A stretch of DNA of 22,612 nt from a virus. The DNA lies in IMG/VR virus record IMGVR_UViG_3300001450_000351, positions 1 through 22,612 of that record, one strand, 5' to 3'. This document shows positions 7,144 through 14,256 of the stretch, piece by piece (the first letter of the stretch is position 1; each line of letters starts with the position of its first letter). The notes under the pieces were generated by a model, which made no database searches, had not been told where the DNA came from, and saw only the letters and a program-made list of their open reading frames with translations. The position numbers and the translations under genes are program-made.

Positions 7144-8418
7144 TTATCCTACAAATATTGGTAAAGGCGACTGCTTGAGAGCCTGCGCTGCGGCTTCTGT
7201 AACTTCTGCATCGATTTTAGCCAACTCCTTATAATTGATTCTGTCGATAATCTCCATTAATTTATCTTTAAGGGCCTGTTGCTCTTCTTTGGCCTGCGAT
7301 AACAACTCTGAGTGGTTCAAGGTCACACTCTCGCCAGGAATTGGCATTGTTGTAAACTTGCCACGAATTTGACCTAGCATTTCCTTGCATAACGCTAGTG
7401 CAAATTTGCGAATCCACTGTTTACCAATGGCATTGATATTCTCATATGGTAAATTATCGAACGGTAGCGTGTTAAAGTTATTGATGCCTTTAACTCCGTC
7501 ATCATATCTCGCATTAGACTCCCAGGCATCTCCTTGATCAACATAAAATTGCAGCCAAATACGATCTTGCACCCCATCAAAGCCGTAATTCCCAGGAGTT
7601 GGAAATAGTCGCAACATATTGTCTCTTATCTCATAAGAATAGTGTGAAGTTCTTGTATAAATTGAATCCTCGTACATTATTGCTTGTAATTTATTCTGCC
7701 ATGTTGGAATAACCTCAAAGGTAGAATCATCTGCGAATTGGCCATACGTTGAATAGTTGCCAACGACTCCCACTCCACCATAATATCCATAAAAACGCCA
7801 CATTGCCCTGGGAGACTTATAAAACACTCTGGTTATAATTACTCTTTTGTTTCCTACTGCGTCGGCATAATCAACAGCGGTACCACCATCATCTAAACCT
7901 GTGTGTGAAGCACCAGAAATAATAGTCTGGAGATCATAATCTTGCTTATTAACAGTTGGCGCGAAAGAGGCGGAGTAAATAGGCGTTGTTCCGCCGAATC
8001 CTGCAGCAGTTGCAACAGCATCCCCGATTCTTCTAGCATATTGAAACTGAAACCTTGGAAATGCCAAATTAACATTTTCAGGTCCAGTTATTCTTTCACC
8101 TTTGTGATCAAAGGTACCGGTTGTTTGCCCCAAAACGTCTGATAATATATTTTCACTTTGATGCAGATTAACAATGTAAGAATATTCTAGCACTGCTTCT
8201 TCGTAAGCCGCGTATACATTCGAAGGAGTCAATTCAATATCGACGACATCTCCACCAAGTTTTTTGTAAACATAGTTAACTTGGGTAGAGGCACCGGTTA
8301 AGAATTCTAACGATCCTGTATACATGCCATATGGCACTGCTGCAGCCACATCTGCTGCTGTTCCAGTGGAGGTTAAAATAACTGTGCTTGTTTGTGATAC
8401 CGGGGTAATTTCTGGCAT
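7144..8418 (-). CDS. gp13: Neck protein (T4 gp13-like), extended
   Basis: This is a 424-aa product; T4 gp13 is 309. Two blocks recall gp13: an N-terminal helix set with ELTPSNVYAAYEEAVLEYSY (about 62-81, compare the gp13 segment with DDQLTDCVDDSMQYMSEYHY), and a C-terminal block beginning QWIRKFALALCKEMLGQIRG at 334, then MPIPGESVTLN (compare RWLKQYATALIKKQWG, MQLPGGVTLNG), ending in a coiled coil. Between them lies an aromatic-rich insertion (RFYGYYGGVGVVGNYSTYG) probably exposed on the neck. gp13 sits at the portal-side neck ring. The ATG at 8418 has AGGA about 10 nt upstream and is preferred over a TTG two codons earlier. It is first of the gp13-14-15 run, and gp16/gp17 (terminase) are absent from this spot. 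Confidence 0.72.
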   Translation of the reverse strand: MPEITPVSQTSTVILTSTGTAADVAAAVPYGMYTGSLEFLTGASTQVNYVYKKLGGDVVDIELTPSNVYAAYEEAVLEYSYIVNLHQSENILSDVLGQTTGTFDHKGERITGPENVNLAFPRFQFQYARRIGDAVATAAGFGGTTPIYSASFAPTVNKQDYDLQTIISGASHTGLDDGGTAVDYADAVGNKRVIITRVFYKSPRAMWRFYGYYGGVGVVGNYSTYGQFADDSTFEVIPTWQNKLQAIMYEDSIYTRTSHYSYEIRDNMLRLFPTPGNYGFDGVQDRIWLQFYVDQGDAWESNARYDDGVKGINNFNTLPFDNLPYENINAIGKQWIRKFALALCKEMLGQIRGKFTTMPIPGESVTLNHSELLSQAKEEQQALKDKLMEIIDRINYKELAKIDAEVTEAAAQALKQSPLPIFVG

Positions 8419-8475
8419 TGACAAGGATTCCTATATGTAGATTATGCTTGGGTTAAGCAGATTATAAATTAGATA

Positions 8476-8841
8476 TTAGCTAGTGACATAACGAACAGTA
8501 GGAGGGGTCGCAGGCCCCGCTGTGCTAGCTTCAGCAGCAGCCGTTACACACCAGTGACTAAAGCCAGCCGAGAAAACGATGCCCTCTGGGAATGCGAAGC
8601 TTCGCTTTACAGATGCGGGACACATGAAAACCATTGAGGCAGCAGTTGTTCCAGCCGTAGCACTAGTGGCATCGGCAAGCTTAAAGTAGACGGTGGCCGC
8701 AAGACCTGTATTATCAATTTCCACCATATACAAGGTACCGGATGCGCCTGTTGCATTATCAACAGCCGTATTTGAGCACGATGTATCCTGAACCAATTTG
8801 GTGGCGAGCGGGTTGCTTTGATTGCTGACTGTAACTGCCAT
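8476..8841 (-). CDS. Small Ala/Thr-rich virion-like protein, function unknown
   Basis: This 121-aa protein is rich in Ala, Thr, Ser and Val with short alternating hydrophobic strands (TLYMVEIDNT, ATVYFKLADA, SFAFPEGIVFSAGFSHWCVT), suggesting a compact β-sandwich. There is no signal peptide and no catalytic motif. It starts at ATG 8841 with CGGAGG upstream and is the first gene behind an ACTATTTA motif and a terminator, so it begins a transcript with gp13-15. A capsid or neck decoration role fits the position and composition but is inference. I do not recognise the family. Confidence 0.75.
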   Translation of the reverse strand: MAVTVSNQSNPLATKLVQDTSCSNTAVDNATGASGTLYMVEIDNTGLAATVYFKLADATSATAGTTAASMVFMCPASVKRSFAFPEGIVFSAGFSHWCVTAAAEASTAGPATPPTVRYVTS

Positions 8842-8864
8842 GACTTAATATCCTCCGTTTGTTA

Positions 8865-8872
8865 TAAATAGT
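8865..8872 (-). promoter_or_regulatory. Candidate late promoter motif ACTATTTA before 121-aa gene
   Basis: An exact ACTATTTA (continuing TAAC) on the coding strand lies 23 nt before ATG 8841 and 30 nt after a terminator stem. On the opposite strand it reads TATAAATA, the T4 late box, but pointing away from the genes. Confidence 0.55.
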
Positions 8873-8902
8873 GCCTCATCGCCAGTTTCGTAACTTATAA
8901 AT

Positions 8903-8933
8903 AAAAAAACTCCCCACCTAGAAGATGGGGAGT
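8903..8933 (-). terminator. Rho-independent terminator after 47-aa gene
   Basis: On the minus strand ACTCCCCA (8933-8926) pairs perfectly with TGGGGAGT (8916-8909) across a 9-nt loop, followed by an unbroken run of T (8909-8903). It lies 23 nt after the stop of the 47-aa gene. Confidence 0.88.
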
Positions 8934-8956
8934 CAATAAATGAGTGCTTTATTGTT

Positions 8957-9100
8957 TTACTCGGCACTCGGGTTTTTTATTGGCTTGCGACGAGGCTTAA
9001 TTACCTCTTTTTTTGTTTTAGGAACTGGTACAGCTTTCACTATATTTTGTTCTGCAGCTTGACGCCTAGCCTTTTTAACTGCTCTGTATGAATTACTCAT
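8957..9100 (-). CDS. 47-residue basic protein, function unknown
   Basis: This small gene opens with ATG at 9100 and ends in TAA at 8957. An AGGGGG ribosome binding site lies about 9 nt before the ATG. The product starts MSNSYRAVKKARRQAAEQN and carries many Lys/Arg with Pro-spaced basic clusters (VPKTKK, KPRRKPIKNP) and almost no hydrophobic core. It begins 12 nt after the stop of the 218-aa gene and is followed by a strong terminator, so it closes a two-gene transcript. The charge suggests nucleic-acid or capsid-lumen binding, as in minor internal head proteins, but that is a guess. The good ribosome binding site and exact fit between stop and terminator support it as real. Confidence 0.68.
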   Translation of the reverse strand: MSNSYRAVKKARRQAAEQNIVKAVPVPKTKKEVIKPRRKPIKNPSAE

Positions 9101-9112
9101 TTATTATACCCC

Positions 9113-9769
9113 CTACGTCAGTGTATTGGTAAGCGAACCGCTCACAACATCATTAAATTTCTCGAAACCATACAGTCTAAGAATAAACTTACCTGATGTG
9201 TAGGCAGCACCGTTGACGCCGCCATGGGCACCTGAGTGAACCAGATAAATAAACATGTTATCAAGGTCCGTATCAACGTCAAATGTCCCATCTCGACCAA
9301 CTGATTGAGATTGAGGAACGACCAATTGGCCAACAGTTCCAAGAAGGAAATTTTCATCACTACCAGTAGTGGTTGATCCATACCAGACACCAATGGCTGA
9401 CGCAGCCACAGGCAGCACAGCTTCAACGCAAATTAATTCACCTGATGTAATGATACCGTTTCCATCTTTGGCGCTGCCAGTTGCGTTAACAACCAATACT
9501 TCGGCACCCTTATGAGGCTCTGCAGATGAACTCTGACCAATGGTTCTAACACCGGTCTTAGATGCTGGAACACCAGCGGTACCAAAAGCATATGCTGGGG
9601 TACCGGATGCAGCCAAATCAATCACATACTCTGAGATAATCTCTCGTCCGTTACTAATCTTAATTGCTTCGCCAACGTTGAAATCAATTCCCTTTGCTGA
9701 GGTTTTTGTAAGCGGGACACCAATCTTAGTTAGTGTTTGGACCCTTCCTCTTGCTATTCTTCTTCCCAT
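9113..9769 (-). CDS. Virion-like protein encoded just after the major capsid protein, unknown
   Basis: This 218-aa protein has a basic N-terminus (MGRRIARGRVQTLTKIGVPL) and then a Gly/Ala/Thr/Val-rich, mostly β-type sequence with ELICVEAVLPVAASAIGVWY in the middle and GKFILRLYGFEKF near the end. It has no recognised catalytic motif. The start at ATG 9769 has AAGGAG 8 nt upstream. It is the first gene after the major capsid terminator, under its own ACTATTTA motif and a 127-nt structured leader. In T4 the next gene after gp23 is the vertex protein gp24, a gp23 relative, but this protein does not resemble the capsid protein. A capsid decoration or cement role is plausible from position only. 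Confidence 0.75.
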   Translation of the reverse strand: MGRRIARGRVQTLTKIGVPLTKTSAKGIDFNVGEAIKISNGREIISEYVIDLAASGTPAYAFGTAGVPASKTGVRTIGQSSSAEPHKGAEVLVVNATGSAKDGNGIITSGELICVEAVLPVAASAIGVWYGSTTTGSDENFLLGTVGQLVVPQSQSVGRDGTFDVDTDLDNMFIYLVHSGAHGGVNGAAYTSGKFILRLYGFEKFNDVVSGSLTNTLT

Positions 9770-9896
9770 AACATTTTCTCCTTATTTTGTTATTGCAATA
9801 ACCCGATTTATTCAATGATTTTATTCCAGCCACCTCGGAATAAGATCTTTCTAAGGACAGTGGCCTCGTCCAGAGGAGAACATTTCAAGTCATAAA
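9770..9896 (-). promoter_or_regulatory. Structured 5' leader of 218-aa gene
   Basis: This 127-nt non-coding stretch lies between an ACTATTTA motif and ATG 9769; the other motif copies sit only 19-49 nt from their starts. It holds a 7-bp perfect hairpin (9821-9827 with 9837-9843, 9-nt loop) and a 14-bp perfect palindrome GTTATTGCAATAAC (9789-9802) just upstream of the ribosome binding site. The longest internal reading frame is about 10 codons without a ribosome binding site, so no gene is called. Confidence 0.4.
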
Positions 9897-9904
9897 TAAA
9901 TAGT
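9897..9904 (-). promoter_or_regulatory. Candidate late promoter motif ACTATTTA after capsid terminator
   Basis: An exact ACTATTTA on the coding strand lies 12 nt after the T-tail of the capsid-gene terminator. It would restart transcription for the 218-aa and 47-aa genes. Confidence 0.5.
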
Positions 9905-9916
9905 ATGTAAATATAG

Positions 9917-9946
9917 AAAAGCCCCCCTCATTAAAGTGAGGGGGGC
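9917..9946 (-). terminator. Strong rho-independent terminator after major capsid gene
   Basis: On the minus strand GCCCCCCTCA (9946-9937) pairs perfectly over 10 bp with TGAGGGGGGC (9930-9921) across a 6-nt loop, followed by TTTTC. It lies 26 nt after the capsid stop codon and is the most stable hairpin in the window, as expected for a very highly transcribed unit. Confidence 0.9.
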
Positions 9947-9972
9947 AGTTATCGATTAATTAGCTTAAACTA

Positions 9973-11859
9973 TTAGGAAGAGTACTCTTCACCAAGCAGC
10001 CCGCGAACAATGACAAGGCCATACATATCTGGACGAACCATCTTCTTGGCATAGCGAGTCATCACGCCCTTGCGAGGCACGAAGTCTTCAGGTCCAAAGA
10101 TGGTTGGAGTCGTCTGGAGTGGGACGTATGGAGCATAGACATAGCCAGACTCAAGGAAAGAATTTCCTCTACGACCAACAAGAATGACGTTGCGCAAGAA
10201 GTATGGATCGACGATAACGTCGAACTTCTTGGAAAGCGCACCAATCTTAACAGCACCGACAGTGCCAGTCTCAGAGTCTGCAGTAACGCTAGCGCGGAAA
10301 CCAGCAGTGAACTCAAGGATGTTGGCAACTTCAGGAGAGCAAACTAAGAAGTTTGCGCCACCGCGAAGGGTCTTCCGGTGAATCTGAGCGGAAACATCGT
10401 TGACTGTCTCAACAAGAGTCTCATACCACTCAGAAACAGTACCAGTGAAGTCTGGCGCAGCCTGCTCAGCACCAAGCTCAACGCCGGTAGTCCGATTCAC
10501 GAAAAGTCCAGGTGAACGTGACCAGTAGTAAGTTGCGGCTTTAGCACCACTAACAAGGTCGGCAATGATCTCGCGATCAATCTCAAGAGCAATTTGCTCA
10601 GAGAGAATGCCTGTCAACTCGACCTCTGCATCAAGGTTGTGGTAAGCGTTAAGATCTTGTCCTAACTCTGGAGTCCACTTAGCCTTGAGCTTTTTGGTCT
10701 GAGCGGTAACAGCAATGCTGTCCACCTTGATGTCGATCTCTGGAATGTGCTCATTACCTTCAAGGCCCCATGTTGCAGCACCGACGACAGCACCGGTTGC
10801 TCCACCAGCGTCAAAATTGTCGCGAAGTGGGAACTGAGCGGTTCCAGCATCCAACGTCACACCGAGTGCAACAGGTGTTGTGGATTCGGTAAGCTGTGCT
10901 GGCTCATCGATGACGATGAAGAAGCGAACAGCTTCAGCTTGACTAGTCAAACCGGACTGATATGGTGCGCCACGAGTATCGCTAGAAACCAATCGTGTCA
11001 AGCGACGAACTTGACGCATGTTGGAGATAGCGGTGATGGTACCAATACCGGATGCATTATTCAGTTCGCCGCGAAGTCCGATTGTATCAGCCTGATCCAT
11101 GATGTCCTGAAGAACAAAAGCAGCCATATTATCATAGTCAGCTTCAGCAAAACATGTAGCCGTTTTAATGTCAAGAACAATAAGGCCATGAACGGTCAGA
11201 TCCAACAAGTCAGGATCGTAGTCAATGAGTGATTTCTGATCGTTGGTCATGTTAGCGCCACCGTCAAGCTTAACCAAAGCAGAAACAGCAGCATTGGCAA
11301 GACCGGTGGTCGCCTGAGCCATGGAGCCTGTTGGAGATGCATATGCATAACCACGAGCACCAGCGGTACGAGGACCACCAAAGTCCTCTGCGAAAGTACC
11401 GACCAGATCGACACCAGCAGTCACTTCGCTAGCAACTTCATCAGTACCATAAATGGACTTAGAATTTGGATTACCCATTCGGTTAGTCATGGAACCAGCG
11501 CCGGTTGCGCCAAGATCTGGTGAGTACACGAAATCAAGGAAGAAAATGAGGCCGGATGGCAAACTCATTGGTTGGACGCTAACAAGATCATTAGCGATAA
11601 GGCCGGCGAAAACACGACGGACAATTGGGAAAGCAACACTTGCGAAACCTTCAACGTCACCAGCGCTCATGCTGGAAGACTCACGGAGAAGTTCTTTAGC
11701 TTGATTCTCCAAAAGGCGCGCCATGGTGTTGCGCTTGCGGTCATCAGTAAGACCTTCGAGAAGACCGGTACGCTGCCACTTGTTAAGAAGTGCGGTTCCT
11801 TCGGCCTTCATATCACGCTTAATTACCCCTTCGGATAACCTTTCAATTATACTAGACAT
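9973..11859 (-). CDS. gp23: Major capsid protein precursor (T4 gp23-like)
   Basis: This 628-aa product is longer than T4 gp23 (521). Residues 74-110 (SVAFPIVRRVFAGLIANDLV, then VQPMSLPSGLIFFLDFVY) match the start of mature gp23 (VMGMVRRAIPNLIAFDI, VQPMNSPTGQVFALRAVYG). The C-terminal part has the expected VIVDPYFLRNVILVGRRG block. The N-terminal ~60 residues are helical and charged and end in ELLRE (E60), matching the LxE/IxE cleavage rule of gp21-type proteases, so a removable propeptide is likely. The ATG at 11859 has an ideal AGGAGG with 7-nt spacing. Codon use appears more GC-rich and regular than the neighbours, as for a very abundant protein. The scaffold gene precedes it by 21 nt and a strong terminator follows. 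Confidence 0.93.
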   Translation of the reverse strand: MSSIIERLSEGVIKRDMKAEGTALLNKWQRTGLLEGLTDDRKRNTMARLLENQAKELLRESSSMSAGDVEGFASVAFPIVRRVFAGLIANDLVSVQPMSLPSGLIFFLDFVYSPDLGATGAGSMTNRMGNPNSKSIYGTDEVASEVTAGVDLVGTFAEDFGGPRTAGARGYAYASPTGSMAQATTGLANAAVSALVKLDGGANMTNDQKSLIDYDPDLLDLTVHGLIVLDIKTATCFAEADYDNMAAFVLQDIMDQADTIGLRGELNNASGIGTITAISNMRQVRRLTRLVSSDTRGAPYQSGLTSQAEAVRFFIVIDEPAQLTESTTPVALGVTLDAGTAQFPLRDNFDAGGATGAVVGAATWGLEGNEHIPEIDIKVDSIAVTAQTKKLKAKWTPELGQDLNAYHNLDAEVELTGILSEQIALEIDREIIADLVSGAKAATYYWSRSPGLFVNRTTGVELGAEQAAPDFTGTVSEWYETLVETVNDVSAQIHRKTLRGGANFLVCSPEVANILEFTAGFRASVTADSETGTVGAVKIGALSKKFDVIVDPYFLRNVILVGRRGNSFLESGYVYAPYVPLQTTPTIFGPEDFVPRKGVMTRYAKKMVRPDMYGLVIVRGLLGEEYSS

Positions 11860-11880
11860 TTTAATACCTCCTAAATAATG

Positions 11881-13056
11881 TTATTTAATGCCTGCCAATT
11901 GCTTCATTCGCTCTGCGAATACATCATTTGGCTTTTTGGACTCTTTACGAGTCGCACGAATAAGTGAAGAAGGACGATTAATGGCCTCGCTCAGTGATTT
12001 TGGCCCACGACTATGTGTGGACTGCACTGTGCTTTGAAGCGTATTGTATATCGTTCTTGCTTCGTTTACCGAATCAGACTTTGAAATAGCTTCGACAATT
12101 TTATTTTTTTGTCGCTCATTCAAGGAGGTATCTCTTAATACACGATTGGTATACAGTAGACGAGCGTTAGAAAGGTTAATATCACTAAAACCTTCCTTTA
12201 GTTCGCCAATAACTTTTTTATACTTCTGAAGTTCACCGGTGAGGTTCTTGTTCTCAAAAACAAGCTCTTCCTGTGCCTTCTTTAAATCTTCTAATTCTTC
12301 CGCCATATCGGTAGATCTGCGGTGTGCTAGCTCTTTTTCCATTTCAAGCTTCATGCTATCGGAGGATCTGCCTGCCCAGCCAGATAAATCTGCGCCCATA
12401 TCAACACTAAGCTTTTCAAAAATAGCGTCAGTGAGAGAATCTAGGTCGATTTCCTCTTCCATGCCTTTCATTGCAGCCTCATCCTGCTCACCAGCAGCGG
12501 CAGCTTGTGCAGCGGCAGATTCGCCTTCGCCGGCACTATCATCGGCACCAGCCATTTCGCCGGAACCCTGTGGGTCTTCATCGGCTTCTTGAAGATTGTC
12601 TTCTTCATTCTCTACTATTTCGTAAAGCTCTTCTTCACCCTCTACTATTTCGTAAAGCTCTTCTTCATCCTCTTCAGCAAGCTTCTGAATATGTTCTTGT
12701 AAAGCGCCCAAATCCAACGTAACTGTTGCGGGCATGCCATCTGTTGGGGAATTTGCCAAGTTGCCACTGCCCTTCAAGGAATTTAAGCCATTTTGTGCGG
12801 CATATGGTATTTCTTCTATGTCTTCATCAAAGGCTTCGTCTGCACTGGGGGCATCAATATTCCCTGCTGGATCTTCAGGCGTCTCTTCAGGCATGTCTAA
12901 ATTGCCAAGAAGATCTTCCTCCTGTTCCAATAAAGTATTCAAAGTATTACGAACTTCGTTAGAATATTTATTAATAACGGCATGTTCAGCATTTTTTAAT
13001 GCAGCCTCTCTTAAGGCTTTTGCATCAATAATCGCTTCTTTAAGTAAGCTTGACAT
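11881..13056 (-). CDS. gp22: Prohead core scaffold protein (T4 gp22-like)
   Basis: This 391-aa, very acidic and helical protein lies directly upstream of the capsid gene, the place of gp22. The N-terminus MSSLLKEAIIDAKALREAAL recalls gp22 (MLKEQLIAEAQ). Residues ~45-210 are Glu/Asp/Ala/Ser-rich and low in complexity. They include two head-to-tail copies of EEELYEIVE(G/N) at 131-150. A coiled coil follows (about 235-290). The C-terminus (ARLLYTNRVLRDTSLNERQK, then RPSSLIRATRKES and a basic tail) is the probable capsid-contacting end. Scaffolds of this kind form the core around which gp23 assembles and are then degraded by the gp21 protease. The ATG at 13056 has AGGAG with 6-nt spacing; an ACTATTTA motif lies 22 nt upstream. 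Confidence 0.85.
   Translation of the reverse strand: MSSLLKEAIIDAKALREAALKNAEHAVINKYSNEVRNTLNTLLEQEEDLLGNLDMPEETPEDPAGNIDAPSADEAFDEDIEEIPYAAQNGLNSLKGSGNLANSPTDGMPATVTLDLGALQEHIQKLAEEDEEELYEIVEGEEELYEIVENEEDNLQEADEDPQGSGEMAGADDSAGEGESAAAQAAAAGEQDEAAMKGMEEEIDLDSLTDAIFEKLSVDMGADLSGWAGRSSDSMKLEMEKELAHRRSTDMAEELEDLKKAQEELVFENKNLTGELQKYKKVIGELKEGFSDINLSNARLLYTNRVLRDTSLNERQKNKIVEAISKSDSVNEARTIYNTLQSTVQSTHSRGPKSLSEAINRPSSLIRATRKESKKPNDVFAERMKQLAGIK
12607..12666 (-). repeat. Tandem 30-bp duplication in scaffold gene
   Basis: Two adjacent 30-bp units differ at very few positions and encode EEELYEIVEG and EEELYEIVEN (residues 131-150). Near-identity at the DNA level points to a recent in-frame slippage or unequal recombination event in the acidic domain. 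Confidence 0.85.
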
Positions 13057-13078
13057 AAATTTCTCCTAAATCACAAAA

Positions 13079-13086
13079 TAAATAGT
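13079..13086 (-). promoter_or_regulatory. Candidate late promoter motif ACTATTTA before scaffold-capsid unit
   Basis: An exact ACTATTTA on the coding strand lies 22 nt before the scaffold ATG. Together with the terminator at 9917-9946 it defines a two-gene scaffold plus capsid transcript. Confidence 0.55.
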
Positions 13087-13106
13087 ATTGTAAACAACAA
13101 AAGGAA

Positions 13107-13382
13107 CTAAGAGAGAGCAATCTCTAAGTTAAAGCAATCGGGCTGCGACGGATCAGAGTAGGTTTCCAAGCCGGTATATTTTATAAGATCTGTAATATCT
13201 GTTGACAAGTGTGACGATAATAAAGTTTCTGCCTCTGACAAAGTTTTTTCTTGTCCGTCAATTTCAATTCTTCCATCACCAGCATCAGTCTGCGACAAAA
13301 AACGTTGCAAGGTTCCATCACCTCCTGCTATTGTTCCAATACCAAAAATTTTCACAAAATTAATTTTAAGTTCAACTATCAT
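13107..13382 (-). CDS. 91-aa protein of unknown function after fibre cassette
   Basis: This short acidic protein begins MIVELKINFVKIFGIGTIAG and contains a helical middle (LSEAETLLSSHLSTDITDLI). No family is recognised. The ATG at 13382 lies 3 nt after the stop of the preceding gene with no obvious Shine-Dalgarno sequence, so translation is probably coupled. It is the last gene before the scaffold-capsid promoter motif. The frame is intact and fills the space exactly. A chaperone or assembly factor for the fibre genes is one possibility by position, with no direct support. Confidence 0.62.
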   Translation of the reverse strand: MIVELKINFVKIFGIGTIAGGDGTLQRFLSQTDAGDGRIEIDGQEKTLSEAETLLSSHLSTDITDLIKYTGLETYSDPSQPDCFNLEIALS

Positions 13383-13385
13383 AAT

Positions 13386-14255
13386 TTATTTTACCCATAC
13401 TGTATATTTGCCTTTAATTGTTTGTACATCTCCGCCTGCGGCTTTTCTTCCAACAGCAACAAAAACATAAATATGATGATCTCCCAAATCGCCACTGGCA
13501 CCAACTGTCGAATCTGTTGCAATTGTTTTGACGGCCGAATAATCACCATCACCATCAGTTCCGGGATAATTAACTGTTATAAACCCATTTGTAAATCTAA
13601 AATCGCCATCTAATCTAGTGTGTACCATCTCTGTGTGTCTAAAAGTGTAACGAAAACTTGTTGGATCGGTATGTTTGGATAAATAATCGCCCGAAAAGCT
13701 ACTAACAGTCGCACCACCTTGCCGGAGAGCAACTTGCATATCATAGCCGGCATCGACATTCCACCTCATTGTAGACCAACGAGAACAACCCCAGCTAACC
13801 CCATTATTTGCTGTATTTCCGGCATCTCTAAGGTTTATGCTGGCTATGGTGCCTTCTGGTGCTGTGACAAAGCCCATTGTCTGGTATAGCGTGGTGCCAC
13901 CATAATTTCCATATGGTACTGCGCCTGCCTTTGTAGTAAACTCTATAGTGCAAGCGGGATTTTCTTTAACTTTGACGCCTGTATCCCAAAATCTATAAGA
14001 TATATGTGTGGCCAAATAGTTGGTAAGTTGACTGTTGGTGGAGGCAGTTGAGGCCACTTGTATTTGTTCACCAATTTGCGTCCATTCTGCGCCATCTTGA
14101 TTGTTTGTAACTATGTCAAACTGGTCATTTCCAGAAAGATGAGAATCCATCAAATGTAAAAGACGACCGTTGTGAATACCTATAGGCCAAACTAAGCTCC
14201 CGCTCTGTTGTGGGGCAGTCGCGATAATTGTAGAGCCGGAACGAATTAACTTCAT
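13386..14255 (-). CDS. Putative fibre-tip or decoration protein, paralogue of next-upstream gene
   Basis: This 289-aa protein is β-rich with many Gly, Thr and Tyr. Its plan repeats that of the 279-aa neighbour: an FWDTG motif (89-93 here, 85-89 there) and a C-terminal 28 residues that align without gaps, sharing 12 identities (IYVFVAVGRKAAGGD here, LYVFLAAGNFATGGD there). The start is taken as ATG 14255, one base after the upstream stop, with GAGG 10 nt before. An earlier in-frame ATG (14339) would overlap the upstream gene by 83 nt and adds an unrelated N-terminus. Position after the large fibre gene suggests receptor-binding tips or fibre-associated proteins; function is inferred, not recognised. 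Confidence 0.75.
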   Translation of the reverse strand: MKLIRSGSTIIATAPQQSGSLVWPIGIHNGRLLHLMDSHLSGNDQFDIVTNNQDGAEWTQIGEQIQVASTASTNSQLTNYLATHISYRFWDTGVKVKENPACTIEFTTKAGAVPYGNYGGTTLYQTMGFVTAPEGTIASINLRDAGNTANNGVSWGCSRWSTMRWNVDAGYDMQVALRQGGATVSSFSGDYLSKHTDPTSFRYTFRHTEMVHTRLDGDFRFTNGFITVNYPGTDGDGDYSAVKTIATDSTVGASGDLGDHHIYVFVAVGRKAAGGDVQTIKGKYTVWVK

Positions 14256-14256
14256 T

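Noticed and set aside
10747-11232. 161-codon open frame on the plus strand inside the capsid gene
   Set aside because: It lies antisense to the strongly supported gp23-like gene, has no ribosome binding site or recognisable protein pattern, and is a by-product of the codon use of the capsid gene.
12239-12592. 117-codon plus-strand frame rich in Ser/Ala opposite the scaffold gene
   Set aside because: Its composition mirrors the Glu/Ala-rich scaffold codons; no start signal and no plus-strand gene neighbours.
13112-13125. Hairpin AGAGA/TCTCT at the end of the 91-aa gene as a terminator
   Set aside because: Only 5 bp, AT-containing and inside the coding end, with no continuous T-run after it.
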